Assembly (NCBI GenBank): GCA_022316685.1
Contig: JAKJHU010000613.1
Coordinates: 1-64,000, forward strand
Origin: Progne subis subis
Lineage: Eukaryota; Chordata; Aves; Passeriformes; Hirundinidae
DNA length: 64,000 nucleotides
Direction of reading: 5' to 3'
Below the pieces are notes generated by a model. It saw nothing but the letters and a program-made list of their open reading frames with translations, had not been told where the DNA came from and ran no database searches. This document shows positions 1 through 15,410 of this stretch, piece by piece. The position numbers and the translations under genes are program-made. Each line of letters begins with the position of its first letter. Position 1 is the first letter of the stretch.

Positions 1-787
1 AAAAACCCAACCCAGGGACCACTCAGGATATCTGAGCCGAGCTCCCCCTGTCTTGGGCTGGTAAGACAGGGTCTGCTATGGAAGGCAGGAGCCTCCCTTG
101 AAATGGAAATGCAAACCCCCTCTCTTTGAATTATAATTTTGAAATTAACGGGCTTCAAGCAAAGATATGGCAATAGGAATAACAGTCTTCAGTAGGAAAA
201 TTAAACTAAAAGTGCAGTAGTAAAAAAACACCACCAAAAAAGCCCAAAAAATAAGACTCAGAATCCAACCTGAACCCGGGTAGTCAGGGTGTTGCTTGCA
301 GTCCAATCAAATCGTGGCTGCAGTCTCCTGGGGACAGATGTGGTTTTGTTGAAGCAATGATCTTGTAGAAGGGTGTAGTTTTCCTCTGAAGGTCCAGTGG
401 TGGTGTAGATGGGTCTGGTCTTCCTCTGGGAATCCAGTGGAAACCAGGTGCTTCTGGTGTTTAATCTCAGATTATATCCAGGTGGGAATGCTTGGCTCCT
501 CCCTCTGGGTGGAGCATCTCACAATGGGATGATGTAATTTTATCAGTCATGCAGTGAGACTCAATGGCCCATTAACAGAAGATATCTCCCTGGAGGGAGG
601 ATGGGTCATGGAAGAGATAAGGAACACTTCCCTATTTGTTTGTGTACAGCTGGGCCATTAAGAGAAGATCCCCCTCAGAGATATGAGGAATGGGTCATGG
701 AAGAGATAAACAACCTGCCCCTGGTTTTAACAGATGGCAATAGAAATACTTTTTTTGGTTACATCTTGCATTGCAAGACAGGGCTTG
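1..787 (-). repeat. ERVL-type LTR remnant, copy 1 (cut by window start)
   Basis: The sequence matches 10185-11075 and 14826-15410 over long stretches. Shared text includes the segment around 560-720, where a roughly 90-bp motif (ending in GGGTCATGGAAGAGATAAA) occurs twice in tandem. The left part (about 85-230) resembles the ERV B LTR at 23418-24084 in the same orientation, which is why I place it in an ERVL-like LTR group. No coding capacity is credible. It stops abruptly at about 788, where OR-flank sequence begins. Confidence 0.6.
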
Positions 788-1810
788 AGGCTCCTTGCCC
801 AGGCTCTCTCCAGAACATGCCCAGGCCAATGCTCAGCAAAGAAAAGCCCCGTGAGCAGCCCCAGGGTGGCCGTGGGCAGGCTGGGGGCAAACAGCATGGC
901 TGGGGCTCTGCAAGGTCCCTGGGGGAGATGGGAAGGAGCAGCAGAGCAGGGGCTGATCCATCCCCACTGCGCTGGACACCCCAGGGCAGCGTCCCAGAGC
1001 GTCCTCATGCACCTGCCAACAACATCCCCCCTCTGCAGCCCTGGCCTCTCCCCCAGCTCACACAGGTGCCGCATCCTTGCAGGCACAGACACGGCAGCAC
1101 TGGCTCAGGAGCCCCTGTTTGCACTGCCCAGAGCAGGCGTGAGCACCCCCATGGTGTTGGTGTGGGGAGATGAACCTGAGGGAGCACAAATGCCATCAGC
1201 CCCTGGGGCCAGGAAGGGCTGGGGGACAGCAGGGAAACCACTCAGGTTTGTGGTGGCCTCTGAAGTCATCCAGAAAGTTTGTTCCCATGAGCTGTGAGTT
1301 TCCTGTGCCACTGCAGATGTTGTTGCTCAGAGCCAGGGCTGCCTGGCAGCCACCCCAAACTGCCCTCAGCATTTCCTTTGCTTCACCTTGGCTTTCTTTA
1401 CTCTTTCTGCTAAAATTTCTTCCTATTGCTACCCCGTTCCCTTCTGTGTAAACAGCCCAGCCCTGTTTACCTTTCCTCTCTGGCCCACTCCCCATTTCAG
1501 TTCCTGAGTTGGCACCATGGGAACATCCCGGGAGCAGGATCATCCTCCAAGTGCTTCAGGAATTGTCTGCAGCTCCTGCAGTGCCTCGTGCTGCTCCCTT
1601 GCCAGAGGCACCACAGGCCAGGGGGCACATCTGGGCTGCTGTGTCTGGCTGTGGGGCTCCCTGTTCTGGGCAAGGAGGAGGAGCTGCAGAGGCTCTGCAG
1701 GACTGACAGGATGGGCTTTGGGGCTGTGAGGAGAAGCTGAGGGACCTGGGCTGCTGGAGCTTCTGGAGAGGAGGCCCAGGGCTCATCCTGCAACTGCTGC
1801 AAGGGTGGTT
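788..1810 (+). repeat. Orphan copy of the OR-downstream block (U0)
   Basis: About 1 kb that closely matches the blocks downstream of all three OR genes (16098-17460 minus, 49509-50745 minus, 59880-61276 plus). There is no OR gene beside this copy: its left edge joins an LTR remnant instead. Several open frames exist on both strands, but copies differ by indels that break them, so I treat the block as non-coding. It ends at a CR1 3' end, as in the other units. Confidence 0.75.
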
Positions 1811-2410
1811 TCAGAGAATCACAGAATCAGCCAGGTTGGAGAACCTTGGACATCATCAGTCCAACCTGTGCCCTGACACTGCCTTGTCTCCCTGAGCCTC
1901 CTCTTCTCCAGGATAAACACCCCAGCTCCCTCAGTGCTCCTCACAGGACTTGTGTTCCAGACCCCTCACCAGCCTTGTTGCCCTTCTCTGGACACTCTCC
2001 AGCCCCTCCATGTCTTTCTTAAATTGGTGGGCCAGAATTGGACACAGCATTCAAGGTGCTGCCCATCCAGTGCCAAGCACAGGGGAAGAATCACTGCCCT
2101 GCTCCTGCTGGCCACACCATTCCTGATCCAGGCCAGGAGCCATTGGCCTTCTTGGCCACCTGGGCACACTGCTGGCTCATGTCCAGCCTGCTGTCCATCT
2201 GTCCCTGCAGGTTCCTTTCTTCCTGGCTGCTGTCCAGCCACTCTGTCCCCAGCCTGTAGCGCTGCAGGGGTTGTAGTAGCCAAAGTGCAGGACCTGGCAC
2301 TTGGACTTGTTAAATCTCATATTGTTGGATTTGGCCCCTGAATCCAGCCTGTCCTGGGCCCTGTGCAGAGTCCTCCTACCCTCCAGCAGATCAACAATCC
2401 CACATAATTT
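1811..2410 (-). mobile_element. CR1 LINE fragment with internal deletion
   Basis: A CR1 3' end, read on the minus strand and ending in the typical GATTCTGTGATTCTC-like terminus (seen reversed at 1811-1830). Compared with the fuller copy at 3313-3895, a segment of about 270 bases is missing just inside the 3' end (near 1885). The same deletion is present in the CR1 pieces of every OR unit. The 5' part (2140-2410) runs into older CR1 sequence and then into the minisatellite. Confidence 0.8.
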
Positions 2411-2414
2411 TGTG

Positions 2415-3312
2415 TCACCACAGTTCTATGATGCTGTAGAGTGTCACAATGGTCTCCATGATTCCATGATGACCCCCAGTGTCACAATGTCCCTTTGCTT
2501 CCATGGGAAACCTTGGTGTCACAAAGTCGCTTGGATCCTTGGGCCCTGCAGTGTCACAATGGTGCCTTGGTCCCCCAGGCGCTGCAGTGTCACAATGCAT
2601 CCTTGGTTCCATGAGATCTGGCAATTCAGCAATGATCTTCTTCATTCCAATATCACATGGCCTCTTGGTCCCAAGGGGCACCATGGTGTCAAACATGTTT
2701 CCTTCATTCCAGGAGTCCCTGAGGAGCAGCACTGGCCCCTTGGTTCCATGGGGCCCTGCAGTGTCACATTGGCCCCATCATGACACCAGGTCCTGCTCTG
2801 TCCCAATGCTCTGCATGGTTCCACAAGGCCCTGCAGTGTCACAGTGGCCTCTTGGTTCCATCAGGCCTCAGAGGGCCACATGTGTTCCCTGGTGCTGCAG
2901 TGTCACAATGGAGCCCTGGTTACACAAGATCCTGCAGTGTCACCAGGGACCCTTGGTGCCATGGGGCACCCCAGTGGCACAATTGTTCCCTCAGTTCCAA
3001 GAGTCCTTGCAATGGAACACTGGCCCCTTGATTCCATTGGGCCCAGGGTCTCACCAGGGTCTCCTTGGTTCTGCAGTGGCACAATGGCCCCTTGGTTCAG
3101 CAAGGCCCCACAGGGTCACAGTGGCCTCTGTGGTTCCACCAGGCCCCAGACTGTCACCATGGGCTCCTTGCTTGCATTTAGCCCCACAGTGTCACAGTGG
3201 CCCCTTGGCTCTATGGTGCCATGTCGTACACAGTGTCACTCTGGTCCTCTTAGTGCCACCAGGCCCTGCAGTGTCACAATGGCCCCTTGCTTCCCCAGGG
3301 CCCTGCAGTGTC
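2415..3312. repeat. ~37-bp minisatellite, about 20 diverged units
   Basis: Imperfect tandem units of about 36-38 bases, each centred on CTGCAGTGTCACAATGG followed by a CCCTTGGTTCCA-like half. The array lies between two CR1 pieces. Reading frames stay open through much of it, giving repeated peptides such as PAVSQWPLGS, but that follows from the repeat itself. A reverse-complement block of the same family lies at 54480-54965. Confidence 0.8.
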
Positions 3313-3895
3313 ACCATCATCAGAGAATCAAGCAGGCTGGAAAAGACCTTGGAGAGCATCAAGTCCAACCTGTGACCCAACACCACCTTGTCACCCAAAC
3401 CATGGCACTGAGTGCCACATCCAGTCATTCCTTAGACACTTCCAGGACAGTGAGTCACCCACCTCCCTGGCAGCCCATTCCAATGCCCAATCACACATTC
3501 TGTGAAGAATATTTCCTAATGTCCAGCTTAAACCTCCCCATGTGCAGCTTAAGGCCATGTCCTCTTGTCCTGTCACTGTTCCCTGGGAAAAGATACCACC
3601 CCCACCTGGCAGCACCCTCCTGTCAGTAAAGAGTGATGAGGTCTCCCCTGAGCCTCCTCTTCTCCAGGATAAACACCCCAGCTCCCTCAGTGCTCCTCAC
3701 AGGACTTGTGTTCCAGACCCTCACCAGCCTTGTTGCCCTACTCTGGACACACTCCAGCCCTCCATGTCCTTAATGAATTGGGGGGCCCAGAACTGGACAC
3801 AGCACTCGAGGTGCTGCCCAACCAGTCCAGAGCAAAGGGAAGAATCACTGCCCTGCTCCTGCTGCCCACACTGTTCCTGATCCATAGGAGTGCCA
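3313..3895 (-). mobile_element. CR1 LINE 3' fragment without the deletion
   Basis: The fullest CR1 3' end in the window, in minus orientation. It carries the region (about 3375-3640) that is missing from the CR1 pieces in the OR units, so it serves as an internal reference for the deletion. It ends near 3895 in the sequence shared by the other unit tails. Confidence 0.85.
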
Positions 3896-4330
3896 GGGGT
3901 TGGATGAGGGAAATGGTGGGGAGGGGACAAAGTCTGATTGATTGTCAGCCATGAAGGTCTTGATTTTCATATCTATTCAGACTGCATTAGAAGGTGCTGG
4001 GAGTCAATATCAATTGGACATTGCTGATATCAATCTATAAACAGGAAAATGAAACTGGAAAACAGTTCTCTCTGCATTGTTTTCATATAGTGTATTCCCT
4101 TTGAATACACTTCTGAAATTGTCTAATTAACCACACAAGAACTAAAAACTTCAATTATTCCCATGGGCTTTTCTTGTTGGTATATTGAACAAATTTTACA
4201 AGCTTTTCTCCCTGAATTCCTGAACTGAAGAGCTCAAGAAAGAAGAGGCCTCTGGAGTAAAATTCATCATCAACCTCCAAGGGGCTGAGGATCCATCCTC
4301 ACCAGAGCAGGAATGAACAGAAATGGGCAC
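3896..4330 (+). repeat. Unclassified repeat with an empty ERV insertion site
   Basis: Shared with 11450-11880, with 49049-49200 (reversed) and with 61611-61770. The last two are interrupted by proviruses just after GATATCA..CTATAAA. Here the same sequence (about 4025-4045) continues without a provirus, so this copy resembles the pre-insertion state. No coding frame or transposon hallmark was recognised. Confidence 0.6.
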
Positions 4331-4790
4331 AGCTTTCTGGCTGCCCCAGCTTTGGGATGGGCCCTGGGCCTGGAGCAGGAGGAGTTCTTGAGAGCCCCAA
4401 GGTCAGGGCTTTCCCTGTGCCTCTGTCCCTGCAGGCTGTCGTCATCCCCCGGCTGCCCCACCTCGCTGGCCCCTTCCTTTGCTGACAGCTCTGCGTCCTG
4501 CCTGCCTCTGCCTGGGCACACAGAGCCTTGGGCTGCTCCAGCTCCTTCTGGGGGATGTGTTACCACAGCCCTGCCCTGGGAGGGAAATTCCTTTCTCCTG
4601 GTGTCCAGTCTGGGCCTCCCCAGCTGCCCTTGGTGCCATTATTTCCTTCTCAGGCTGTTTTATACAAAGAAGAAAATTCCAGCATCTCTGGAACCACTTT
4701 CAATCCCTCCCTGGCTACTCCTCTCTTCAGTGTGCACACCACTGAGCCCAGAGCCACAATCCTCTACATGCTGCTTGTGTGATGAGGCCT
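4331..4790 (+). repeat. Duplicated GC-rich block (inverted partner at 55.9-56.4 kb)
   Basis: Nearly the same text is found reversed at about 55871-56400. Open frames in both copies are overlapping and differ between copies. It may be an old exon-containing duplicate, but I cannot identify a gene. Confidence 0.55.
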
Positions 4791-7700
4791 CCAAACCCCA
4801 CCTTGGGAGGTTTTTGGGTCATCTCCAAGGTCAGTGAAAATAGAAGCAGTGGTCAAAGGTATTTGCTTCAAAATATGTGACAGAACAAGGGTCAATATCT
4901 TTTAACTGAATGAGGGTGGATTTGGATTTGTTAGAAGGAGGAAATATTTTAAATGAGAGTGGCACAAGACTGCAATCATTTTTCCAGAGAAGTGGATGCC
5001 CCAGTCCCAGGAATGCTCCAAGAGCAGGAGCTTGGTGCAACCTGACATAGTGAAACCCCCTCCCCAAGGACAGAATCCCTGTTGTGTGGGTTCTCTGATG
5101 TGCTGGGTGACCTCACAACACTTCTGGCCAGAATGTCTGCTGAGGAGCAGCCAGGCTGCTGCAGTGGCAGTGACCTCACAGCCATCACCATGGCAGCCCT
5201 GTCCCCTGGGCCTGGCTCTCCCCTTTCCTCTGCCCCTGCCTTGTCTCTGCTGGGATGAAGTTTTGTCATTAATATTTTGTTCCCAAGGCACTGGGGCCAA
5301 TTGCTTCCCACTCAGGCTCCTGGAGCAGAAGTGGCTTTTCAGAGCCCATCCAGAAATGAGCCCTGGAGCAGCAGCTCTGCAGTGGTGGCCACCAGGCCGC
5401 CTTGCCAAGGGAGGCTTCTGGCCATGGCCTGGAAGCAGCTGCTGCTGCCAAGGTGCCTTTGGTGCCTCAGGCTCTCCCTGGCACAGCTCCCAGCACGGCA
5501 CTCTGCACTTGTGCCCGAGGCCTTCACTGTCTTGGGGCTGGCCTGGGGCTTTTCCTGCAGCGGGATCTGCCCTGGTCCTGGCACAGGAAAGGCAGTTCCT
5601 GCTGGAGCAGGAGGCTCTGCCTGCAATGGGCTCAAACAACTCCAGCAAGCCCTGTTTGCAAAGCCCCAGGGAAATGAAGGAGGGATGGTCATGATGGTTT
5701 TTGCAGTGAATAATGCTGAAAGCAGCCTGACTCCTCCATCCAAAAGTTCAACCTCCTGAGAGGGAGCTGAATCTGTGGCAGAGCTGGTAAAATCCCCAGA
5801 GAAAGGAACAACCAAGTGACACCACTGAGAGCTTCTGCAGAGCTGCTGATGGGCACAGCCTGGGCACATCTGACTGACAGGGCAGCACTTCAGACTAGAA
5901 AAGCCCATCCCAAATTTTAAGCAGTCTCTGACATTTCCCATTGGGAGAGTGTGGAGATTCTCCCTGCAGTGGGCACACCCTCAAGGTCACTGCTCAGGCT
6001 GAGCCAAGGGATTTACCCATGGTCATTGTTCTGGGAGAGTGAAATCATCTCTACTTAATTACTGGTTTTGCTTTAATACAATTACTTCTAAATTGCTTCC
6101 TTTTTCAGCCTGAGTGTCCCTCATTTAATGCAGTTCCACAAGCTCAAGCTTCTCATTTCATGAGACATCTGGGATGCAAAGGCCTTGTTAAGAAGGACAA
6201 AAGCAGAGGAAGGGATTAGAAAGTATTAGGAAAAAATTACCCTCCTTATATACAAGGTTCACCAAGTCACTCCCTGTATTTCTCCATTTCAGATTCTTTC
6301 AGTCATTTACTCTGAGAGGTGCAGCTTGTTCTGATGGTTATCATGGACTGAAAACCTCACCAATGGCACAACTCCCCAGTCCACTAGCAAAGGAATGGCC
6401 AAGTTGTAAAGTCCTCCAAACATTTGTCCTGCTTTGCTGCAAGAGTTGTGCTGCACACACGGTGTGGAAAGCCAAGAGAAGCTGCAGTTGATGGCACATC
6501 CTGTGACAGGAGCTGCACCTCACTGTCCAGGAAAGGTTCTTGAAAAGAGCAGACAGGACTGTGGAGAAGATTCCTGGAAAACTGAAACAGCTTTCCAGAA
6601 GTGAAATGAAAATGAAAGAAAAAAAAAAAACAAGATGTTTCCTCCATTTATTTCTATGCTCCTTTTCCATGGTGCACTACTTCTCCATCCCATTAATCCA
6701 AATGGATTCACCTCTAAGACGATGACTTAGGAGTTTTAGACAGTGTAAAATACCATGAGCTATGCACAGTTTGCCTTCCCATTTTTGTTGGAAAGCAGTG
6801 CTGGGACACAAGTGCAGTTCTTGGGTCGGCACAAATCCTAGAGGCAGGGAATGTGCCCTGACAGTGTCTGAGCCTCAGCAGGGACAATGCACAGCAGCGT
6901 TGCTGTGCTGGGTTCCCATGGAACCATGCCAGGAGCAGCTGCTGAGGTCAGAAGCCATGGCAGCCACCACCCTGCTGCAAAGGCCCTTGGCAGGGTGGGC
7001 TCCTGCCCTGGCTCTGTGTGCCAGGAGCCGGCAGCGCTGGGTGCAGGGAGCCCAGGGAGGGCACAGAAATGCTGGGCTGAGAAATGCTGGGGGGACAGCG
7101 AGAGGGGCGTGTGCAGCCGGCCAGGGCACAGGAGCAGCACGCACAGGGGCACAGCCTGCAGGACAGATGGCCAAGGGCTGGGCAGGGCTGGCAGGGCCAC
7201 AGGCACCCAGGCCTTTGTCCCCTGGGCTCTGGCAGCGCCTCTGGAGGCCCCACAGAAGGAACTTTCCTTTCAGGGGCTGCACTTTGGTCCTCCCTGGCCC
7301 CTCCCTGAGGAGGCTGGCAGGGGTTGCAGTTTGATGACATTTGTCCTTGCTGTCCCTCCCATCCCACTGCCCCACAAACAGCCCCGAGGCACCCGTGAGG
7401 GACAGGCCCTGCTGTGCCAGGCCTGGGCTCAGGGCTTGGCCTTTCTGCTTCCTCCAGCCAAGCCAGGCCTTGCTCAGCCCTGCAGTTCCTGCTGCTGTGC
7501 CCCAAGCTCCCTCGGCCGGTGCTGGAAAGGGACTTGAGGTACCTCGATCCCCTCGGGTGGTGCATGGGAGAAAAGAACAAACTTCTCAGGAGGGTGGAGA
7601 ACAAACTTTTAGTTGCAAACTTGGGAAATCTTAGAGCAACATGGAGTTACAGTAAATCACTTCAGAACGCACTGACTGAGCAAACTCTAACCTGTAACTT

Positions 7701-8833
7701 CCAGATCTCCAGATTTTGAGAAGAGGAAGTCAGGAGAAGAGAGGAGGGAGAGAGAGATCCACAGTCCTTGGATCCAGCCATCTCAGCTGCTGTGAGCTCC
7801 GGGGCTGGGATGTCAGTGTCACAGCCGTGTCACAGCCTCACCTGCTCTGGTCCCTCTCACAGGTGGGGTTTTTGGGGTGCCAGGGGCTTGGCAGCCACTT
7901 TGGGGCTGGACCAGAGGCTGCAGTGGCTGGGGCTGGGGCAGTGACCGCCCCACCTACGCAGAACTTGCCCTGGCCCCCAAACACACACTGGAGATGTCTG
8001 GGGCCATTCATCATTTCTCTGCTCTCCAGCACCAAGGCAATGGACTCTGGCTGCAGCTCTGAGCTCATGCCCAAGGCAAGCCACCCCTGGCAATGGGGCT
8101 CCATGGAGCTGCTCTCAGGAACAATCCAAGTGGGGAGTGGCCCAGCATGGACCCCTGTCTCAGGAACGTGGAATATCAAAAAAACTCCTCAGAAACCAGC
8201 TCCCCCTCCCTTTGTCATTTCCAACCTTTGGCTGTCTCATTCCAGACCCCACCCCAGCTCCCCAGTCCCAACCCAAACCCATCCTATCCCTGCTGGACAT
8301 CGAGACCCCCTTACCAAGCCCTATTTCCCCAATTTCAGACCTCCCAAACCCCATCCCGCTCATCCCAAGCCAGCCAATGCCAATCTTACCCCTCCTGATT
8401 TTCCTCCCAGTTCACCCATTCCCCTTCCAACCTCATCCCTCCCTGAAGGGCTGTGCAATCAACTACTTTTGGGGCATGATTGAGTAGTTTTAGCATTGTG
8501 TGGTTTTAATGTAACAGATCAAACCCTCTCATCTCTTTGAAGAAGAAATTGACAGAACCACACCAAATACCCCACAAACCCTCAAATCCTCCCCAATATC
8601 TCCCTGAGTCCCAGATTGCCCTGAAACACTAGAAAACATGAGGCTTTAGATACTTTTGAAGAATTTGTTGATTTTTACCCCCAATTTTGTCTGTTTTAAA
8701 GGGATGAAGATGAATCAAAATAATATTAAGGACAACCAAACAAGAGGACCACCATCCCAGGGTCTTCCCGAAGCAGATCGCTGGGAATGTGGCTCACCAA
8801 TTCTCTGGCCAATGTGGGTCCTCGGAAGCAGGA
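4791..8833. other. Intergenic, no gene recognised
   Basis: I see no conserved domain, intact exon chain or transposon end here. Open frames at 4900-5950 and 6760-7600 overlap on both strands and follow GC content. A C-rich low-complexity stretch lies at about 8200-8420. The last 100 bases run into the degenerate 3' fingers of the zinc-finger pseudogene. One internal block (5345-5645) is duplicated elsewhere. Confidence 0.5.
5345..5645 (+). repeat. Block duplicated at 31640-31935
   Basis: About 300 bases are almost identical to 31640-31935 on the same strand. The flanks differ, which suggests a local segmental duplication or an unclassified repeat. The 31-kb copy has extra matching sequence to its left (31555-31640) that instead pairs with 14574-14655. 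Confidence 0.65.
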
Positions 8834-8839
8834 TTAAGT

Positions 8840-10162
<1,323 letters not shown>

Positions 10163-10184
10163 TTTCCTCACAGCCGAACCTAAA

Positions 10185-11075
10185 AAAATTAAAAATTAAA
10201 CTAAAAATACAGAAGTAAAATAAAAATATGCTGACAGAGTCAGAATACAACCTGACACCCAGTTATTCAGGGTGTTGCTTGCAGTGCAATCAAATTGTGG
10301 CTGCAGTCCTCCTGGAGCGATAGATGTGGTTTTGTAGAAGCAGTGCTCCTGTAGAAGGGTGTAGTTTTCCTCTGAAGGTCCAGTGGTGGTGTAGATGGGT
10401 CTGGTCTTCCTCTGGGAATCCAGTGGAAACCAGCTGCTTCTGGTGCTTTAAATCTCAGCTAATATCCAGGTGGGAATGCTTGGCTCCTCCCTCTGGGTGG
10501 AGCATCTCACATGGGATGATGTAATTTTATCAGTCATGCAGTGAGAGGCAATGGCCCATTACCAGAAGATATCTCCCTGGAGGGAGGATGGGTCATGGAA
10601 GAGATAAAGAACACTGCCCCATTTGGTTTTAACAGCTGGGCCATTAAGATCCCCCTCAGAGATAGGAGGGATGGGTCATAGAAGAGATAAACAACCTGCC
10701 CTCCTGGTGTTCACAGATGGTTATAGAATACATTTTTTTGTTAAATCTTGCACTGCAAGTCAGGGCTTGAGGCTCCTTACCCAGGAGCTCTCAGGAATTC
10801 CTCAAGACTACTGAGATAAACAACCGGACTAAAAATAAGAACCAGGACCCTGAGAAACTGTTTACAAACAACGCAAAACTTAGAGGAGACACAACATGAT
10901 GATGGACCCTTGACCAATGAGGTGACCTGAAGGATGTATGCCTGCCTCGTGAACAAGTGGCTCAGGCAATTGAGAGACACCTGTGTGTGTGGACAGTAAT
11001 GCTAGAATCTTTAACTGGAGTTTAACATAAGAACTGGCTTCTGCTAAAATCATATTGATTCTGCTATTCAGTTGC
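10185..11075 (-). repeat. ERVL-type LTR remnant, copy 2
   Basis: This is the most complete of the three related remnants (the others are 1-787 and 14826-15410). It contains the tandem GGGTCATGGAAGAGATAAA motif at about 10590 and a degraded second copy at about 10680. It continues to CTGCTATTCAGTTGCCCAG near 11070, where copy 3 also ends. It abuts exon 1 of ZF1. Confidence 0.6.
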
Positions 11076-12774
11076 CCAGAATCCAGAGGGATGGTGGAGA
11101 ACTGGGAAACAACCAGTTCTCAGAGACATCACTGTACTTGAACCTCCCTCCACAGCCAGAGCGGAGCTCTCTTGTCCCAGAAGGTCCCTGGCAATGGAGG
11201 GATGAAGGAAACAGGACAGGCTGTGGGGATCAGGTGCAGGGTAGAGCCAGGGAGAATGACTTTTGTATTTGATGGAGCTGTGCCTTCTCTTGGGTTTGTT
11301 GGCTGACAATAAATGAACATCCCTCTGTGTCTCGGGCAGTTCCTTCTCTAAGGAAAGCAGGTGGGAGTTGGAGCCCAGGAGCTGAAACCTGCAGGTCCAG
11401 CCTGGGGTGGAGGGAGCTCAGATTTGCTCAAGGCTGCTCTGAGTCCCAGGGCTTGGATGGGGGAAATGTGGGGTGTTGGTAGGGACAGAGTCTGATTGAA
11501 TGTCAGACATAAAGGGTCTTGATTTTCATATCTATTCAAACTGCATGAGGAGATACGTAAATTCAGTGTCAGTTTGAGATTGCACATAATAAGGTACTAA
11601 CAGGAAAAAATAAAACCTAAAGAGGGCTTAAAAACCTTTTTTCACTGTCTTTTCTAAATATAATATATTCACTTGGATATACTTCTGAAATCTGTTGAAT
11701 TAACCACAAAAGTTTTGAAAACTTAAATTATTCCCCGAGGCTTGGCCTTTTAAGGTGTTCTGAATGTTGCTGAGCCCTGGGGCACTGAATTCCTGAACTG
11801 AGGAGCTGAAGGCTGAACAAGCCTCTGGAGAAGTCAAATCCAGCAGCAGCCTCCAGGTGTCCGAGGATGTCAGCAGCCCCCACTGAGGCCATCCCTGCCC
11901 AGAGACCGTGGGGGAATGGGCAGACAAGGGGAGCGTCCCTGGGGCTGGGCAAGCAGAACTCAGAGGCACCAGCGGGTGCAGGTGGGAAATGGAGTGTGCA
12001 ATGTGGCTGTGAAAGCCCTGCCTGGGCTGTGCCAAGCAGGACAGACAAGACCTGACCCCATCCCCCAAACAACTGTCTCACTTAGACATTAAAAGGAATT
12101 ACAATTATTTGTGTAATGTGAATTGGATGCACTGGAGAAATACCAACAAGAGATTCTCAGGAGCTCAAAACAACAAAACAGACTTTACTGACAACTTTAG
12201 AAAAAACAGAGAAATTTTGGCAAACGGTTTAATACAATATTCAATCAACAAGAAACACTTCTGAAAGCATTAACTTGTCCCATTCAACTTTGCAAACTCT
12301 AAGCCTGTTCAATTTAAGTTACTCCAAATTAGCAAGAGGAGGGAATTTGAAGATGACAACACAGAAAGAGAGAAAGACAAATAAGATATAGAGAAGCACC
12401 CACACAGCTACCAACTCCTGGATTACAGTTGTGTTCCGACAGAAATTCCAAGAGGAGGTGGGGTCAAGATGTGTGCTTGCCTTGTGGTCAGCTTTAAATA
12501 CCCATGGTCTTCCTGGGCCCTTCCCCCAGGAGGGACTTTGGGTCACTTGGTCTCTCAGGAGCTGGGCTGGGGGCTGCAGAGGTGGCTGTGGAGCATTGCC
12601 TTTGGTGTGCCAGGGATTGGCAGACACTGCTGGGCTGGGATAGAGGCTCTGGGGGATTGGGGTTACAGGGCAGGGCAGTGCTGGGGTTTCAGGGCAGGGC
12701 AAGGATGGACCTGCCCCTTCCTCCCTCACACACAAAATGTTTCCAGCCAACAATCTCCTCCAGTCTCTCACAAC
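11076..12774. other. Intergenic, no gene recognised
   Basis: The part at 11450-11880 matches the repeat at 3896-4330. The rest, including an AT-rich section at 12080-12400 and a GC-rich section at 12430-12770, has no recognisable gene, domain or mobile element end. Confidence 0.5.
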
Positions 12775-12851
12775 AGGCAATGCTGGAGGTGGAATCCCAA
12801 TTGTGGCCATGGGCACCTGGACAAGAAGGACAGTTCTTTTCCATAGGAAGG
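12775..12851 (-). repeat. Single fragment of the ~190-bp satellite
   Basis: On the minus strand, this 77-base piece matches part of the unit of the tandem array at 54985-55870 (mouse-over text: TTCC..GGAAAAGAACTGTCC and then GGTGCCCATGGCC). It directly abuts the LTR that starts at 12852. Confidence 0.6.
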
Positions 12852-14573
<1,722 letters not shown>

Positions 14574-14825
14574 GTGACCTTTAGGCTTTGCAGGGCTCAG
14601 GCACAGCGGCTGGGACAGAGTCAGGGCTGAGGTCACACTCTGTGGGCTGGGGCAGAGCCCACCCAGAAATGACCTGAGATGGCTCAAATACAATGATGGG
14701 ACCATGGCCAGACCCTCATGTTCTTCAGTCCCACCTCACACCATTGCCAGGGGCAGAGAAAGGACAGGTGACTTCTCAACGTGGGTCACAGGAAACGTGG
14801 GTCACCAGAGCCCTTCCCAAAGTGG
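14574..14825 (-). pseudogene. Relic of zinc-finger gene 3' flank
   Basis: Positions 14656-14825 match the 3' flank of ZF2 (33640-33800), including the ATGACCTGAGATGG start and the GTGGGTCACCAGAGC end. No finger remains, because an LTR remnant replaces the rest at 14826. Positions 14574-14655 match 31555-31640 instead. This indicates a third zinc-finger copy that has been almost erased. Confidence 0.55.
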
Positions 14826-15410
14826 CAATGGCCCATTAACAGAAGATATCTCCCTGGAGGGAGGATGGGTCATGGAAGAGATCAAGAACACTGCCCCATT
14901 TGGTTTTACACAGCTGGCCCATTAAGAGAAGACCCCCCCCTCAGAGATATGAGGGATGGGTCATGGAAGAGATAAACAACCTGCCCCAGCTGGTGTTCAC
15001 AGATGGTAATACAATACATTTTTTTGGTTACATCTTGCATTGTAAGGCAGAGCTTGAGGCTCCTTGCCCAGGAGCTCTCAGGAATTCCACAAGGCTACTG
15101 AGATAACAACAGGACTACAAAAAAGAACCAAGACCTGAGAAACTGTTTACAAACAACACAAAACTTAGAGGGCACACAACATGATGATGGACGCTTGACC
15201 AATTAGGTGTCTTGAAGGATGTGTGAACAAGTGGCTTAGCCAATTGAGAGACACCTGTACTTGTGGACAGTAGTGCTAGAATCCATAACTGGAGTTTAAC
15301 ATAAATAAAACATATATTAATATATATATAAATAAATATATATATAAAATAAAATGCTTCTGCTAAAATCATATTGATTCTGCTATTCAGTTGCCCAGTG
15401 TTTCCCCTGC
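14826..15410 (-). repeat. ERVL-type LTR remnant, copy 3
   Basis: Parallel to 10560-11075, with the tandem GGGTCATGGAAGAGAT motif at about 14865 and 14955. An AT-rich dinucleotide stretch at about 15300-15355 is not present in copy 2. It ends at CAGTTGCCCAG, as copy 2 does, and is followed by OR-flank sequence. Confidence 0.6.

Noticed and set aside
2479..3375. 298-codon open frame with PAVSQWPLGS-like repeats
   Set aside because: It lies in the minisatellite, is open in more than one frame, and runs on into antisense CR1.
6762..7604. Open frames of 190-218 codons on both strands
   Set aside because: GC-rich shadows with no domain, start context or splice structure.
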